Of a stretch of DNA of 64,000 bases, positions 1-7,407 are shown piece by piece. This stretch comes from Rubrivivax sp. (GTDB lineage: Bacteria > Pseudomonadota > Gammaproteobacteria > Burkholderiales > Burkholderiaceae_C): positions 1-64,000 of the forward strand of contig JADYZZ010000072.1 of assembly GCA_020852865.1 (NCBI GenBank), given 5' to 3'. Positions within the stretch are counted from its first letter, which is position 1. The number at the start of each line of letters is the position of its first letter. The notes beneath the pieces are model-generated. The model made no database searches and was not told the origin of the DNA. It saw only the letters and a list, made by a program, of their open reading frames with translations. The translations under genes were made by a program, and so were the position numbers.

Positions 1-304
1 ACAGCGCGAACTCGAACTTGTACTGCAGCGGCGTCTTCTCGCGAATCATGCGTGCCAGCCTGGCCATGCACTTGGCATCGAGCTTGGGCGGTGCACCGGG
101 AATCGGCTTGGCCGCCAATGCGCTCTCGCCCCCATAGTGGTACGCCTCGAGCCAGCGGTACATCGTGCGACGGTTGATGCCCAGACCCACGGCCACCGCC
201 TCCGGGCTCGCGCCGCCTTCGACTCGCTTGACCGCGCCGCGACGCAATTGCTCCAACGCCTCGTGCGAATAGCTTCGGGCATCGATCGGCTTCTTGCAGC
301 GCAT
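1..304 (-). mobile_element. IS630-family transposase, N-terminal part (cut by window edge)
   Basis: An open frame runs from ATG at 304 to the window edge with no stop (about 101 codons). It starts MRCKKPIDARSY and contains a helix-turn-helix region (SPEAVAVGLGINRRTMYRWLE) followed by GESALAAKPIPGAPPKLDAK and REKTPLQYKFEFAL, the usual N-terminal layout of IS630-type transposases. The DDE catalytic core would lie beyond the left edge, so whether the gene is intact cannot be judged. An alternative frame from GTG at 318 is open but gives a nonsense, Arg-rich product. The IS outer end should lie to the right of 304, somewhere before about 350, but no terminal repeat can be proven. Confidence 0.75.
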
Positions 305-348
305 CGTGCAATTGTCACATAAGAGGCTTTACTTGTAGAGCTCTTAGT

Positions 349-377
349 AAATTAACGGTATTGGGATAGGCCTCATG
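349..377 (+). repeat. Left inverted repeat of vapBC cassette
   Basis: It begins AAATTAACGG and ends TTGGGATAGGCCTCATG. The inverted partner at 1071-1099 differs at only two positions near the outer end. The 18 bases nearest the cassette are identical in both copies. Confidence 0.75.
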
Positions 378-395
378 CGGGGCCGCGGGAACTGC

Positions 396-800
396 TTATG
401 GCGACCAGACCTCGAGGGGGCAGTGCTTCGCCGCGAAGAAGAAGTCGTTGTCGGTAGTGAGCAGCGTGAGCTTGTGACGGATGCAGAGTTGCGCAAGCAG
501 GGCATCGATGGTGCCGACTTGCACACCGGCCCTGCGACAGACGTTCCGAACCTCTGCGGCGGCGATGTAGTCCTGCCGATCCGGCTGGAGCATTGGAAGC
601 GCTTCAAAGGCCTCGATGATCTGCGCCCGCGCCGTAGGACCGGCAAAGCCTTGAAGGAGCTCTTGCAGGACGAGGCCAGTAGCGACAACCAGATCGTCTC
701 CGAGGAGTGCCTGCCGCAGGACCTGCACCTGCGCGACCGTGGAGTCGCCATCTCGTCGAAGGCCAAGCGACCAGACGCTCGTATCGACGAGCAGGCTCAC
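396..800 (-). CDS. vapC: VapC-type PIN-domain ribonuclease toxin
   Basis: This is a 134-residue PIN-domain protein, a normal length for VapC toxins, which are Mg-dependent endoribonucleases that cleave tRNA or rRNA. The acidic active-site residues are visible in order: Asp in LLVDTSVW (residues 3-10), Glu in VLQELLQG (about 46), Asp in GTIDALLAQ (about 98) and Asp in LLTTDNDF (about 116). The start overlaps the vapB stop by 4 bp, the usual antitoxin-toxin coupling. It appears intact. It sits between an IS630 gene and a broken methyltransferase, inside inverted repeats, which suggests acquisition as a module. Confidence 0.88.
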   Translation of the reverse strand: MSLLVDTSVWSLGLRRDGDSTVAQVQVLRQALLGDDLVVATGLVLQELLQGFAGPTARAQIIEAFEALPMLQPDRQDYIAAAEVRNVCRRAGVQVGTIDALLAQLCIRHKLTLLTTDNDFFFAAKHCPLEVWSP

Positions 801-997
801 TTCCTGTTTCTCTCAGCCTTGTAGTCGTAAGACGCGTCCCATTCGAGCTTCCCCAGAAGTTCGGCCACGCGCCGCTGCCTCCGCCGAGCAATGAACTCCT
901 GCAGGGCTCGGGTGACCGCTGCCTTCTTGGTACGCTCGCCGCTCACCTCGAAAGCCCGTTCGAGCAGTTCCTGGTCAAGGGAGAGGTTGGTAGCCAT
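797..997 (-). CDS. vapB: VapB-type antitoxin
   Basis: This 66-residue protein starts MATNLSLDQELLERAF and has the short ribbon-helix-helix layout of the VapB antitoxin family (NLSLD strand, then two helices ending in EFIARRRQ). The C-terminal tail (GKLEWDASYDYKAERNRK) would wrap the VapC active site. The ATG at 997 is preceded on the minus strand by a good ribosome binding site (CGGAGG). It is translationally coupled to the downstream toxin gene. By family knowledge it binds its own promoter; a matching palindrome lies immediately upstream. Confidence 0.85.
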   Translation of the reverse strand: MATNLSLDQELLERAFEVSGERTKKAAVTRALQEFIARRRQRRVAELLGKLEWDASYDYKAERNRK

Positions 998-1009
998 CAG
1001 CGCCTCCGC

Positions 1010-1029
1010 GTGTGTTGGAGTTTACACAC
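1010..1029. promoter_or_regulatory. Candidate VapBC autoregulatory operator
   Basis: A 20-bp inverted repeat GTGTGT-N8-ACACAC lies 12 bp upstream of the vapB start codon. On the minus strand its centre contains TAAACT, which could serve as a -10 element, so binding of the VapBC complex would block transcription. Position and symmetry are seen; the function is inferred from the usual autoregulation of this family. Confidence 0.55.
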
Positions 1030-1070
1030 TCCGCCGGCGTGGCGACCGCGAGCTCGGCTGACCGGCGTTT

Positions 1071-1099
1071 CATGAGGCCTATCCCAATATCGCTAATTT
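1071..1099 (-). repeat. Right inverted repeat of vapBC cassette
   Basis: This is the inverted partner of 349-377. It reads CATGAGGCCTATCCCAA from the inside outward and ends in TAATTT. The methyltransferase remnant begins directly outside it. Confidence 0.75.
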
Positions 1100-1570
1100 G
1101 GATGATGAACGGCCCTGCCGGTTTGCCCGGCCGCCAAGCCCGCCGCTTGCGTGTTCTTCCGGGTGGAGCCGCCGGCGGTGGCCGTGTTCTCGACACCCGA
1201 TCGAAACGCCTGGGGCGCGGTGCCCGCCTCGATCATCCGCGCTCGCGCGCAAGTCGACCCGCCCTTGCCCGGGCAGCCGGGGCCGTTCAGCCTGGGCGAC
1301 CCGGGCCGGCTCGAGGGCCTGTTGCGCGCGGCCGGCTTCGCCGCGCCCGAGGCCCACCTCCTGCCCGCTGCGCATCGAGCGGGCAGCGCGGCCGAGTACC
1401 TGCAGGTCGCGCGCGAGGCCTTCGGCGGCTTCAATGCCATGATGGCCCATCTGCCGTACCGGGAATGCGAGTCGGTGTGGGACCAAGTGCAGGCCGCGCT
1501 GCGGCGCTTCGAATCTCCCGCCGGCTTCGAGGCGTCCGGCGAATGCCTGGTCGTCGCGGCCACGAAGTGA
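1100..1570 (+). pseudogene. Remnant of a class I SAM-dependent methyltransferase
   Basis: The region 1178-1570 translates as VAVFSTPDRNAWGAVPASII and onward to SGECLVVAATK, the C-terminal half of UbiE-like methyltransferases. The N-terminal SAM-binding half is missing. Just upstream, a different frame reads RRLRVLPGGAAG, resembling the usual VLRPGG motif, so a frameshift near 1170 is likely on top of the truncation. The remnant starts right at the outer edge of the vapBC cassette, and no N-terminal part is visible left of the cassette. A short ORF from GTG 1151 is open but is unlikely to give a functional enzyme. Confidence 0.6.
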
Positions 1571-1651
1571 CCGACCGGCCATCCCGTGCCCGGCGGTGCG
1601 AGCGCGCGCCGATTGCGCGCGCTCAAGCGCGTGCCGGCGCGAGGCACGAGC

Positions 1652-2323
1652 ATGCAGGTCATGGGCGGAGCCTCTCTTCACGTCGAAGCGCTGCGCCTGG
1701 GCGGCGGCAGGCGTCCCGGCGAGCTGGTGGTGCCGCCGGAGGCCGGCGGCGTGGTGCTGTTCGCGCACGGCAGCGGCAGCAACCGGCTGAGCCCGCGTAA
1801 CCGGCAGGTCGCCGAGCGCCTGCACGCCGAGGGCCTGGCGACGCTGCTGTTCGATCTGCTCGAAGAGGCCGAGGCGCGCGAGCTCGCGCTCGTGTTCGAC
1901 ATCCCCTTGCTCGGCCGGCGCGTGGTCGAGGCGATCGACGCGCTGAAGACGACGCCGGCGGTCGCCGACTGGCCGCTCGGCATCTTCGGTGCCAGCACCG
2001 GCGCCGGCGCGGCACTGTGGGCCGCGGCCGAGTGCCCGGGCGACGTGGCTGCAGTGGTTTCGCGCGGCGGTCGGCCCGATCTGGCCGGCGCACGCCTGGC
2101 CGAGGTGCGCGCGCCGACGCTGCTCATCGTCGGCAGCCGCGATCGCGAGGTGCTGCGCGTCAACCGCCTGGCGCTGGCGGCGCTGCACGCGCCGGCCCGG
2201 CTCGAAATCGTCGCGGGGGCGACGCACCTGTTCGAGGAGCCCGGCACGCTCGAGCGTGCCGCCGATCTGGCTGCGCTCTGGCTGGCGCAGCACCTGCGCG
2301 GGCGCGCCGGGGAGCCCGCCTGA
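1652..2323 (+). CDS. Dienelactone-hydrolase-like alpha/beta hydrolase
   Basis: About 223 residues from ATG 1652; an in-frame upstream start at 1586 would only add an Arg-rich tail. The fold signature is visible as VVLFAHGSGSNRLSPRN (oxyanion region), GIFGASTGAGAALWAA (nucleophile-elbow position, G-A-S-T-G), TLLIVGSRDREV (acid region) and AGATHLFEEPG (catalytic His). This small hydrolase family often accompanies or is fused to type I phosphoribosyltransferases, and one follows here after 19 bp, so the two probably form an operon. Substrate unknown. Confidence 0.75.
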   Translation: MQVMGGASLHVEALRLGGGRRPGELVVPPEAGGVVLFAHGSGSNRLSPRNRQVAERLHAEGLATLLFDLLEEAEARELALVFDIPLLGRRVVEAIDALKTTPAVADWPLGIFGASTGAGAALWAAAECPGDVAAVVSRGGRPDLAGARLAEVRAPTLLIVGSRDREVLRVNRLALAALHAPARLEIVAGATHLFEEPGTLERAADLAALWLAQHLRGRAGEPA

Positions 2324-2342
2324 GGCGGCGCGCGGAGGCCGA

Positions 2343-3017
2343 GTGAAGAGGCGCGTCGCCTTCACCGACCGCGACGAAGCCGGACGCGCGCTGGCCGTGG
2401 CGCTGCGCGGCCTCGCGCTGCAGCCGCCGCTGGTGGTGCTGGCCCTGCCGCGCGGCGGCGTGCCGGTGGCCGCGCAGGTGGCGCGCGCGTTCGACGTGCC
2501 GCTCGAGCTGCTGCTCGTGCGCAAGATCGGCGCGCCCTGGCAACGCGAGCTGGCGGTGGCGGCCGTGGTCGACGGCACGCCGCCCGACCTCGTCGTCGAC
2601 GACGAGACGCTGGCGGCCAGCGGAACGGCGCGCGCGTGGATCGACAGCCAGTACGCGGTCGAAGTGCGCGAACTCGAGCGCCGGCGCAGCGCCTACCTGC
2701 GCGGGCGGCCGGCGCCCGAGCTGCGCGGCGCCACCGTCGTCGTCGTCGACGACGGCATCGCCACCGGCACGACGATGCGTGCCGCGCTCGTCGCGCTGCG
2801 GCGGCGCCGGCCGGCACGGCTGATCCTCGCGGTGCCGGTGGCGCCGGCCGAGACGCTGGCGCGTCTGCGCTGCGAGGTCGACGACATCGTGTGCCCGCAG
2901 ACGCCGGCGCCGTTCCACGCCATCGGGCTGCATTACGCCGACTTCCACCAGCTGAGCGACGACGAGGTGCTGCAGATCCTCGACGCCGTCAACGCCCCGC
3001 ACGAGCCGCCGGCTTGA
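2343..3017 (+). CDS. Type I phosphoribosyltransferase-family protein
   Basis: This 224-residue protein starts at GTG 2343, preceded by GGAGG; no better start lies between the upstream stop and this codon. The PRPP-binding motif is clear (VVVVDDGIATGTTM, about residues 136-149) and an upstream LALPRGGVPVAAQVA matches the substrate-binding region of this family. Such proteins are annotated as predicted phosphoribosyltransferases of unknown substrate, often linked to a dienelactone-hydrolase-like partner as here. It could have lost transferase activity and act in regulation; sequence alone does not decide. Confidence 0.78.
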   Translation: MKRRVAFTDRDEAGRALAVALRGLALQPPLVVLALPRGGVPVAAQVARAFDVPLELLLVRKIGAPWQRELAVAAVVDGTPPDLVVDDETLAASGTARAWIDSQYAVEVRELERRRSAYLRGRPAPELRGATVVVVDDGIATGTTMRAALVALRRRRPARLILAVPVAPAETLARLRCEVDDIVCPQTPAPFHAIGLHYADFHQLSDDEVLQILDAVNAPHEPPA

Positions 3018-3116
3018 CGCGGCGGCCGGCCGCATCCGCCTGCGCCTTGCACGGCTGCAAGCGGCACCTGCGGCGGCCCCGAAACGCCGCGCCGCTGCGG
3101 CGCCGGGACGCCCGGC

Positions 3117-4469
3117 TCAAGCCCGCCGCGTCACCTTCGCGTAGAGCTCGCCGAGCGCGCCGGCGGGGTCGTAGGCGCGCTTGAGCTCGCGATAGGCCTT
3201 CTCGTCGTGCAGGGCCCAGAACTCCTCGGGCGTGTACCGGCATTCGGAGTACAGCGACTTGCGCCCGCCCAGTGCCGCCACCTGCGCCTCGACCAGGCGG
3301 TTGTAGTGGCCCGGCGGGCGCCGCACCCGGTGCGCGATCACGTCCCAGAAGCCGAAGTTCAGGAACGGCACGCCGGCCGGCAACGCGAACAGCGGCCAAT
3401 GCGGCCCGGCGGCCGGCGCCGGGCGGATCGGGCACAGCCAGACCGGCCAGATGCCGATCTCGCGCGCCAGGAAGTCGAGGAACTCGGCGGCCCGCGCGAG
3501 CGGGATCTGCACGTCCTGGATCACCGATTCGGGGTGGCGGCCGCGCAGCCGCTGCCAGGCGCGCGTGAGGCCCCAGCGCGCGTTCCATCGCATCACGCGC
3601 TGGTAGGTGAGCGAGTTGAGCCGCTCGCGGCCGAGCAGCCGCCGCACCCAGGGCCGCTCGGCGCCGAGGTTGCGCGAGCACCAGAACCAGTCGGTGTCCC
3701 AGCGCCAGAGGTAGTCGCGCACGGCCAGCGCGTCGTGCGCGCGTGCGCGCAGCGAGTGCCAGTAGATCTGTTCGAAGCCGTAGTCGCCGGGTGCCTCGGC
3801 GTGGTCGGCGAAGCGCGCGCGCGTCAGCACGATGTCGTGCGGCGCGAAGGCCACGGCCTCGAGGAAATCGACGCTCGGCGCACGCAGCTCGGCCGCGATC
3901 GCTTCGAGGCAGGCGGCGAGCCGGTCGCAGCGCCGATGCTCGAGCAGCACGAACGGCCGCACCGGCATCGTGCGCGCGCGCACGGCGAGCGCGTAGCCGA
4001 GCGTGCCGTACGAATTCGGAAAGCCGCGGTACAGGGCGTCGTGTTCGCCGCCGGCGGCGCAGTGCACGATGCGGCCGTCGCCGGTGAGCAGCTCGAAGCT
4101 CTCGACCGTCTCGTGCACCAGGCCGTGGCGAAACGAGCTCGCCTCGATGCCGACGCCGGCCAGCGCGCCGCCCAGCGTGATGCTGCGCAGCTGCGGCACG
4201 ACCTGCGGCATGCAGCCGGCGGCCAGCGTGGCGTCGGCCAGGCGGTCGTAGCGGGTCATGCCTTCGGCGTCGACGCAGCCGGCTGCGGCGTCGAGCGCGA
4301 TCACCCGGTCGAAGCCGCTCAGGTCGATGCGCGGACGCGCCGCGCGGCGGTCGCGGAACAGGTTCGAGGTGCGCTTGCGCAGCCCGAGCGTGCCGCGGCT
4401 CGGTGCGCCGGCCGCTGCCAGCGCGGCGGCGAGCTCGGCCACCTTGCGCTGGTGCGCGGCCTGCGTCAT
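3117..4469 (-). CDS. FAD-binding oxidoreductase (TmsA/BfaA- or DHCR24-like)
   Basis: This 450-residue protein has a PCMH-type FAD-binding domain in the N-terminal half (GCVDAEGMTRYDRLADATLA, VVPQLRSITLGGALAG, SSFRHGLVHETVESFELLTG) and a substrate domain behind it, the layout of the delta24-sterol reductase-like flavoproteins. Its ATG at 4469 overlaps the stop of the upstream methyltransferase gene as ATGA, so translation is coupled. In actinobacteria this combination makes 10-methyl fatty acids: the methyltransferase produces a 10-methylene intermediate and the flavoprotein reduces it. A role in furan fatty acid formation is an alternative, since a related flavoprotein works as a desaturase there. 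Assignment rests on family resemblance plus pairing. Confidence 0.7.
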   Translation of the reverse strand: MTQAAHQRKVAELAAALAAAGAPSRGTLGLRKRTSNLFRDRRAARPRIDLSGFDRVIALDAAAGCVDAEGMTRYDRLADATLAAGCMPQVVPQLRSITLGGALAGVGIEASSFRHGLVHETVESFELLTGDGRIVHCAAGGEHDALYRGFPNSYGTLGYALAVRARTMPVRPFVLLEHRRCDRLAACLEAIAAELRAPSVDFLEAVAFAPHDIVLTRARFADHAEAPGDYGFEQIYWHSLRARAHDALAVRDYLWRWDTDWFWCSRNLGAERPWVRRLLGRERLNSLTYQRVMRWNARWGLTRAWQRLRGRHPESVIQDVQIPLARAAEFLDFLAREIGIWPVWLCPIRPAPAAGPHWPLFALPAGVPFLNFGFWDVIAHRVRRPPGHYNRLVEAQVAALGGRKSLYSECRYTPEEFWALHDEKAYRELKRAYDPAGALGELYAKVTRRA

Positions 4470-5773
4470 GCCGGCCCGGGCGCGGCGTTCGGGTAGAGGA
4501 AGCCGCGCGACATCGGGTAGGCGGCGCCGACGTTGCCCTTGCTCACGGTGACCTGGAACAGGTTGATCTGCGGGCGTGCGGCGCGGAACAGCTCGGCGCA
4601 GGACCACAGATAGGTGCGCCAGGTGCGGCGCAGGCGCTCGTCGAAGCGCACCGGGTCGAGGGCGTGGATCTGCGGCCAGCTGCGGTCGAAGCGCTCGGCC
4701 CAGCAGTCGAGCGTGAGCGCGTAGTGGCGGCGCAGGTTCTCGACGTCGAGCACCTCGAGGCCGTGCTTCTCCATCGCGTCGAGCGCCTCGCTCAGGCTCG
4801 GAATCCAGCCGCCGGGAAAGATGTACTCGCGGATGTAGAAGACCGTCTCGCGCCGGGCGACATGGCCGATGAAGTGGATCAGGCCCAGGCCGCCGGGCGC
4901 CAGGCATTGCGCGTGCGCGCGCACGACGTCGTCGAGCTGGTCGCGACCGGCATGCTCGAGCGTGCCGATCGAGAACAGCTTGTCGTACTGCCCGGGGATA
5001 TCGCGGAAATCCGCTTCGACGACCTCGAGCTGCGGCGCGAGGCCGCGGCGCGCGATCTCGGCGCGCGTCTCCTCGACCTGCTCGCTGCAGGTGTTGATGC
5101 CGGTGCCGAGCGCGCCGTGCTGCTCCCAGGCGTGGAACAGCAGGCCGCCCCAGCCCGAGCCGATGTCGACGAAGCGCTCGCCGCCGGCCAGGCGCACCTT
5201 GCGGCACACATGCTCGAGCTTGTTGCGCTGCGCCTGTTCGAGCGTGCGCGTGCCCTCGCGCCAGTAGCCGCAGGTGTACATCATCGACGGCGTGTCGAGC
5301 CAGGGACGGTAGAACGCCCGGCCCAGGCCGTAGTGGAAGCGCGCATTGGCCTTGGCCTGCGCGCGGTCGGCGTTCGAGAAGCGCCACTCGTGGCGGCGGT
5401 TGCGCAGCGCGACGAGCGGGTTCTCGACCATGTCGAGGTTCTGCGCCAGCGCGGCGCGGAATGCGAGCGCGAGGTCGCCGTCGATGTCGACCTCGCCGCC
5501 GAAGTACGACTCGAGCAGGCTCGCGTAGCCGAGCGCGACCAGGCGGCGCTCGGCGCGTGCGCTGTGAAAAACCAGGCCGAACTCCGGCTCGCCCTGCCCG
5601 TGCAGCACGCTGCGCCCGTCGGCGAACTGCACGCGGAAGGCCGGCAGGCCGTCGCCGCCGATGCGGCGCACCATGCGCTCGAGCAGCCCGTTCGCGGCCG
5701 GGCTCAGCGCCCCGCCGAAGCCGCCGGCAGGCCGGGCGACGCGCTGGCGCGGCGGTGCGCTGCGATCCATCAC
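4466..5773 (-). CDS. CFA-synthase-like fatty-acid methyltransferase (TmsB/UfaM-like candidate)
   Basis: A 435-residue SAM-dependent methyltransferase of the cyclopropane fatty acid synthase family, expected to act on acyl chains of membrane phospholipids. Visible motifs are the SAM-binding RFVDIGSGWGGLLF, the active-site Cys region MMYTCGYWREG, the Glu in SIGTLEHAGRD and the HFIGHV segment that corresponds to the bicarbonate/active-site His region of CFA synthases. The N-terminal 90 residues hold the small lipid-binding domain. It is coupled by a 4-bp overlap to the FAD oxidoreductase gene, which separates it from the stand-alone CFA synthase at 10663. Product could be cyclopropane, 10-methyl or 11-methyl acyl chains. 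Confidence 0.75.
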   Translation of the reverse strand: MMDRSAPPRQRVARPAGGFGGALSPAANGLLERMVRRIGGDGLPAFRVQFADGRSVLHGQGEPEFGLVFHSARAERRLVALGYASLLESYFGGEVDIDGDLALAFRAALAQNLDMVENPLVALRNRRHEWRFSNADRAQAKANARFHYGLGRAFYRPWLDTPSMMYTCGYWREGTRTLEQAQRNKLEHVCRKVRLAGGERFVDIGSGWGGLLFHAWEQHGALGTGINTCSEQVEETRAEIARRGLAPQLEVVEADFRDIPGQYDKLFSIGTLEHAGRDQLDDVVRAHAQCLAPGGLGLIHFIGHVARRETVFYIREYIFPGGWIPSLSEALDAMEKHGLEVLDVENLRRHYALTLDCWAERFDRSWPQIHALDPVRFDERLRRTWRTYLWSCAELFRAARPQINLFQVTVSKGNVGAAYPMSRGFLYPNAAPGPA

Positions 5774-5928
5774 CGCCCGCGATCGGCAGCCCTATCGAGG
5801 CCGCCGCGTGCCGCGGCGCCCGCGCGTGCGCAAAGCCAGTGCAGCCCGCGCAAGCCGCGCGCCACGACCGCGGACGCCCCCCGCGCGCGCGCAACGCCGG
5901 CCGGCAGGGCTCATTGCCGCACGCGCGT

Positions 5929-6258
5929 TCAGTCGGACGACAGGCGCGGCGGCGTGCGACCCTCGGCGGGCTCGCCGGTGTCCGGATCGATCCAGTCGGA
6001 GATGCCGATCTCGTCCTCGGCCTCGCGCAGCGAAGCGCCCGGCGCGGGCGCCTCCTCGTTGGCCAGATCGCGGTCGGCACGCGCTTGCTCGGCGCTGGCG
6101 AACGGACCGAACTGCTGACGCCCGCCCGGTGCGACCCAGTAGAAACCGTCCGGATGCTCGACGATCGGGGCCACGCCCTCGAGCGAGTTCCGGGTCTCGT
6201 CGATCACGGCTGCCGCACCCACCGGGCGCCGCCGCAGTGTCTTGCTGCGCTCTTTCAT
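5929..6258 (-). CDS. Small conserved-looking protein of unknown function
   Basis: A 109-residue, mostly soluble and acidic protein. ATG 6258 is preferred because GGAAGG lies 6 nt upstream; the ATG at 6264 sits directly on that site. The middle reads HPDGFYWVAPGGRQQFGPFASAEQARADRD, a pattern resembling small domains that sense or bind via an aromatic FYWV core, and the tail is Asp/Glu-rich (EDEIGISDWIDPDTGEPAEG). No signal peptide, membrane segment or catalytic motif is visible. I do not recognise the family. It stands alone with untranslated spacers of 155 bp upstream and 108 bp downstream. Confidence 0.6.
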   Translation of the reverse strand: MKERSKTLRRRPVGAAAVIDETRNSLEGVAPIVEHPDGFYWVAPGGRQQFGPFASAEQARADRDLANEEAPAPGASLREAEDEIGISDWIDPDTGEPAEGRTPPRLSSD

Positions 6259-6372
6259 GGCCATCCTTCCATGCGGGCGAGCATACGCGGCGGCGCCGTC
6301 GGGCGCCAGAGGCCGCGGCGGCCGTGCGCGGCGCCGGCCATCGCGGCGGCGCGCTGCCGCCCCGGCGGCCGC

Positions 6373-6960
6373 TCAGCGCCGGTCGACCAGCGCGTAGGCG
6401 ATCGTGCTCAGGTCCACGTATTCGAGCTCGCTGCCGGCGGGCACGCCGCGCGCCAGCCGGGTCACCTTAAGGCCGCGCGCGCGCAGCGCCTGGGCCAGTG
6501 CCTGCGCCGTCACCTCGCCCTCGGCGCCGAAGCTGGTGGCGAGGATCACCTCCTCGACCAGGCCGTCGGCGGCACGCTCGAGCAGGCGTTCGATGCCGAC
6601 CTCGGCGACGCCGATGCCGTCGAGCGGGCTGATGCGCCCCATCAGCACGAAGTACATGCCGCTGTAGCCGCCGCTGCGCTCGAGCGCGGCCTGGTCCGCG
6701 GGCGTCTCGACGACGGCGAGCAGCCGTGCGTCGCGGCGCGGATCGAGGCAGGTGGCGCACACCTCGGCCTCGGTGAAGGTGTGGCAGCGCGTGCAGTGGC
6801 GCATGCGCTGCACGGCGTCGGACAGCGCTGCGGCCAGGCGCAGCGCGCCGGCGCGGTCGTGCTGCAGCAGATGCCAGGCCATGCGCTGCGCCGACTTCAC
6901 GCCGACGCCGGGCAGCCGGCGCAGCGCGTCGATCAGCGCCTCGAGCGCGCGCTCGGCCAT
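6373..6960 (-). CDS. recR: Recombination mediator RecR
   Basis: 195 residues, the normal length. RecR works with RecF/RecO to load RecA on gapped DNA. Helix-hairpin-helix near the N-terminus ([20 protein letters not shown]), a four-Cys zinc finger ([16 protein letters not shown]), then the Toprim domain ([15 protein letters not shown] to [15 protein letters not shown]) and the C-terminal [15 protein letters not shown]alker-like segment. It lies 17 bp downstream of ybaB in the dnaX-ybaB-recR order that is widespread in bacteria. Confidence 0.96.
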   Translation of the reverse strand: MAERALEALIDALRRLPGVGVKSAQRMAWHLLQHDRAGALRLAAALSDAVQRMRHCTRCHTFTEAEVCATCLDPRRDARLLAVVETPADQAALERSGGYSGMYFVLMGRISPLDGIGVAEVGIERLLERAADGLVEEVILATSFGAEGEVTAQALAQALRARGLKVTRLARGVPAGSELEYVDLSTIAYALVDRR

Positions 6961-6977
6961 GCCGGGCTGCCCCGCGG

Positions 6978-7304
6978 TCAGAACGGGAACTTCATGCCCG
7001 GCGGCAGCGGCAGCCCGGCGGTGAGCTTGCCCATGCGCTCGGTGCTCAGCTCGTCGGCGCGGCGCACGCCGTCGTTGAACGCGGCGGCGACGAGATCCTC
7101 GAGCATGTCCTTGTCGTCGGCCAGCAGGCTCGGGTCGATCGCCACACGGCGCACGTCGTGCTTGCAGGTCATCGTCACCTTCACGAGGCCGGCGCCGGAG
7201 CTGCCCTCGACCTCGGTGGCGGCAAGTTCCTCCTGCATCTTCTTCATGTTGTCCTGCATCGCCTGCGCCTGCTTCATCAGGCCGGCGAGTTGGTTCTTCA
7301 TCAT
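6978..7304 (-). CDS. ybaB: YbaB/EbfC nucleoid-associated protein
   Basis: 108 residues starting [27 protein letters not shown], the long N-terminal helix of this dimeric DNA-binding family, followed by the characteristic [32 protein letters not shown] and [18 protein letters not shown] ribosome binding site lies about 9 nt before the tandem ATG codons at 7304/7301. Between dnaX and recR, as in most proteobacteria. Confidence 0.95.
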   Translation of the reverse strand: MMKNQLAGLMKQAQAMQDNMKKMQEELAATEVEGSSGAGLVKVTMTCKHDVRRVAIDPSLLADDKDMLEDLVAAAFNDGVRRADELSTERMGKLTAGLPLPPGMKFPF

Positions 7305-7360
7305 CGCGGGATACCTCGTTCGGAAAGTTGGGTCGCCCCGGTCGGGCGGGGACGAGTCAG

Positions 7361-7396
7361 CGCCCGTGAAGACATGAGTCGCGGGCGTGATTCATG
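7361..7396. repeat. REP-like extragenic repeat, copy 1 (palindromic)
   Basis: Contains GTGAAGACATGAGTCGCG followed by GGGCGTGATTCATG; CATGAGTC and GATTCATG form an inverted repeat around a GC-rich loop. Closely similar sequence recurs at 10473-10498 and 27974-27991. All three copies lie just downstream of a stop codon, here that of dnaX on the minus strand. Confidence 0.5.
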
Positions 7397-7407
7397 CCGC
7401 CACAGGT

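Larger units (their letters stand above)
349..1099. mobile_element. vapBC cassette bounded by 29-bp inverted repeats
   Basis: A 751-bp segment is bounded by inverted copies of a 29-bp sequence (349-377 and 1071-1099) that match at 27 of 29 positions. It contains only the vapBC operon and its operator. The left copy begins about 19 bp after the vapC stop and the right copy lies about 74 bp upstream of the vapB start, so the repeats frame the operon closely. There is no transposase inside, so if it moves it is non-autonomous. No target duplication is obvious at the outer edges, although both outer ends read AAATTA and could mask a TA duplication. Confidence 0.55.

Noticed and set aside
349..1099. 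Integron gene cassette around vapBC.
   Set aside because: The flanking repeats do not show attC core sites (GTTRRRY/RYYYAAC) and no integrase is near.
3117..6080. Very long open frames (several over 900 codons) running through known genes, for example 15604-20067, 10512-14753 and 3117-6080.
   Set aside because: At this GC content stops are rare, so antisense and shifted frames stay open. Their translations are Arg/Ala/Pro-rich and lack any domain; the true genes in other frames have clear motifs.
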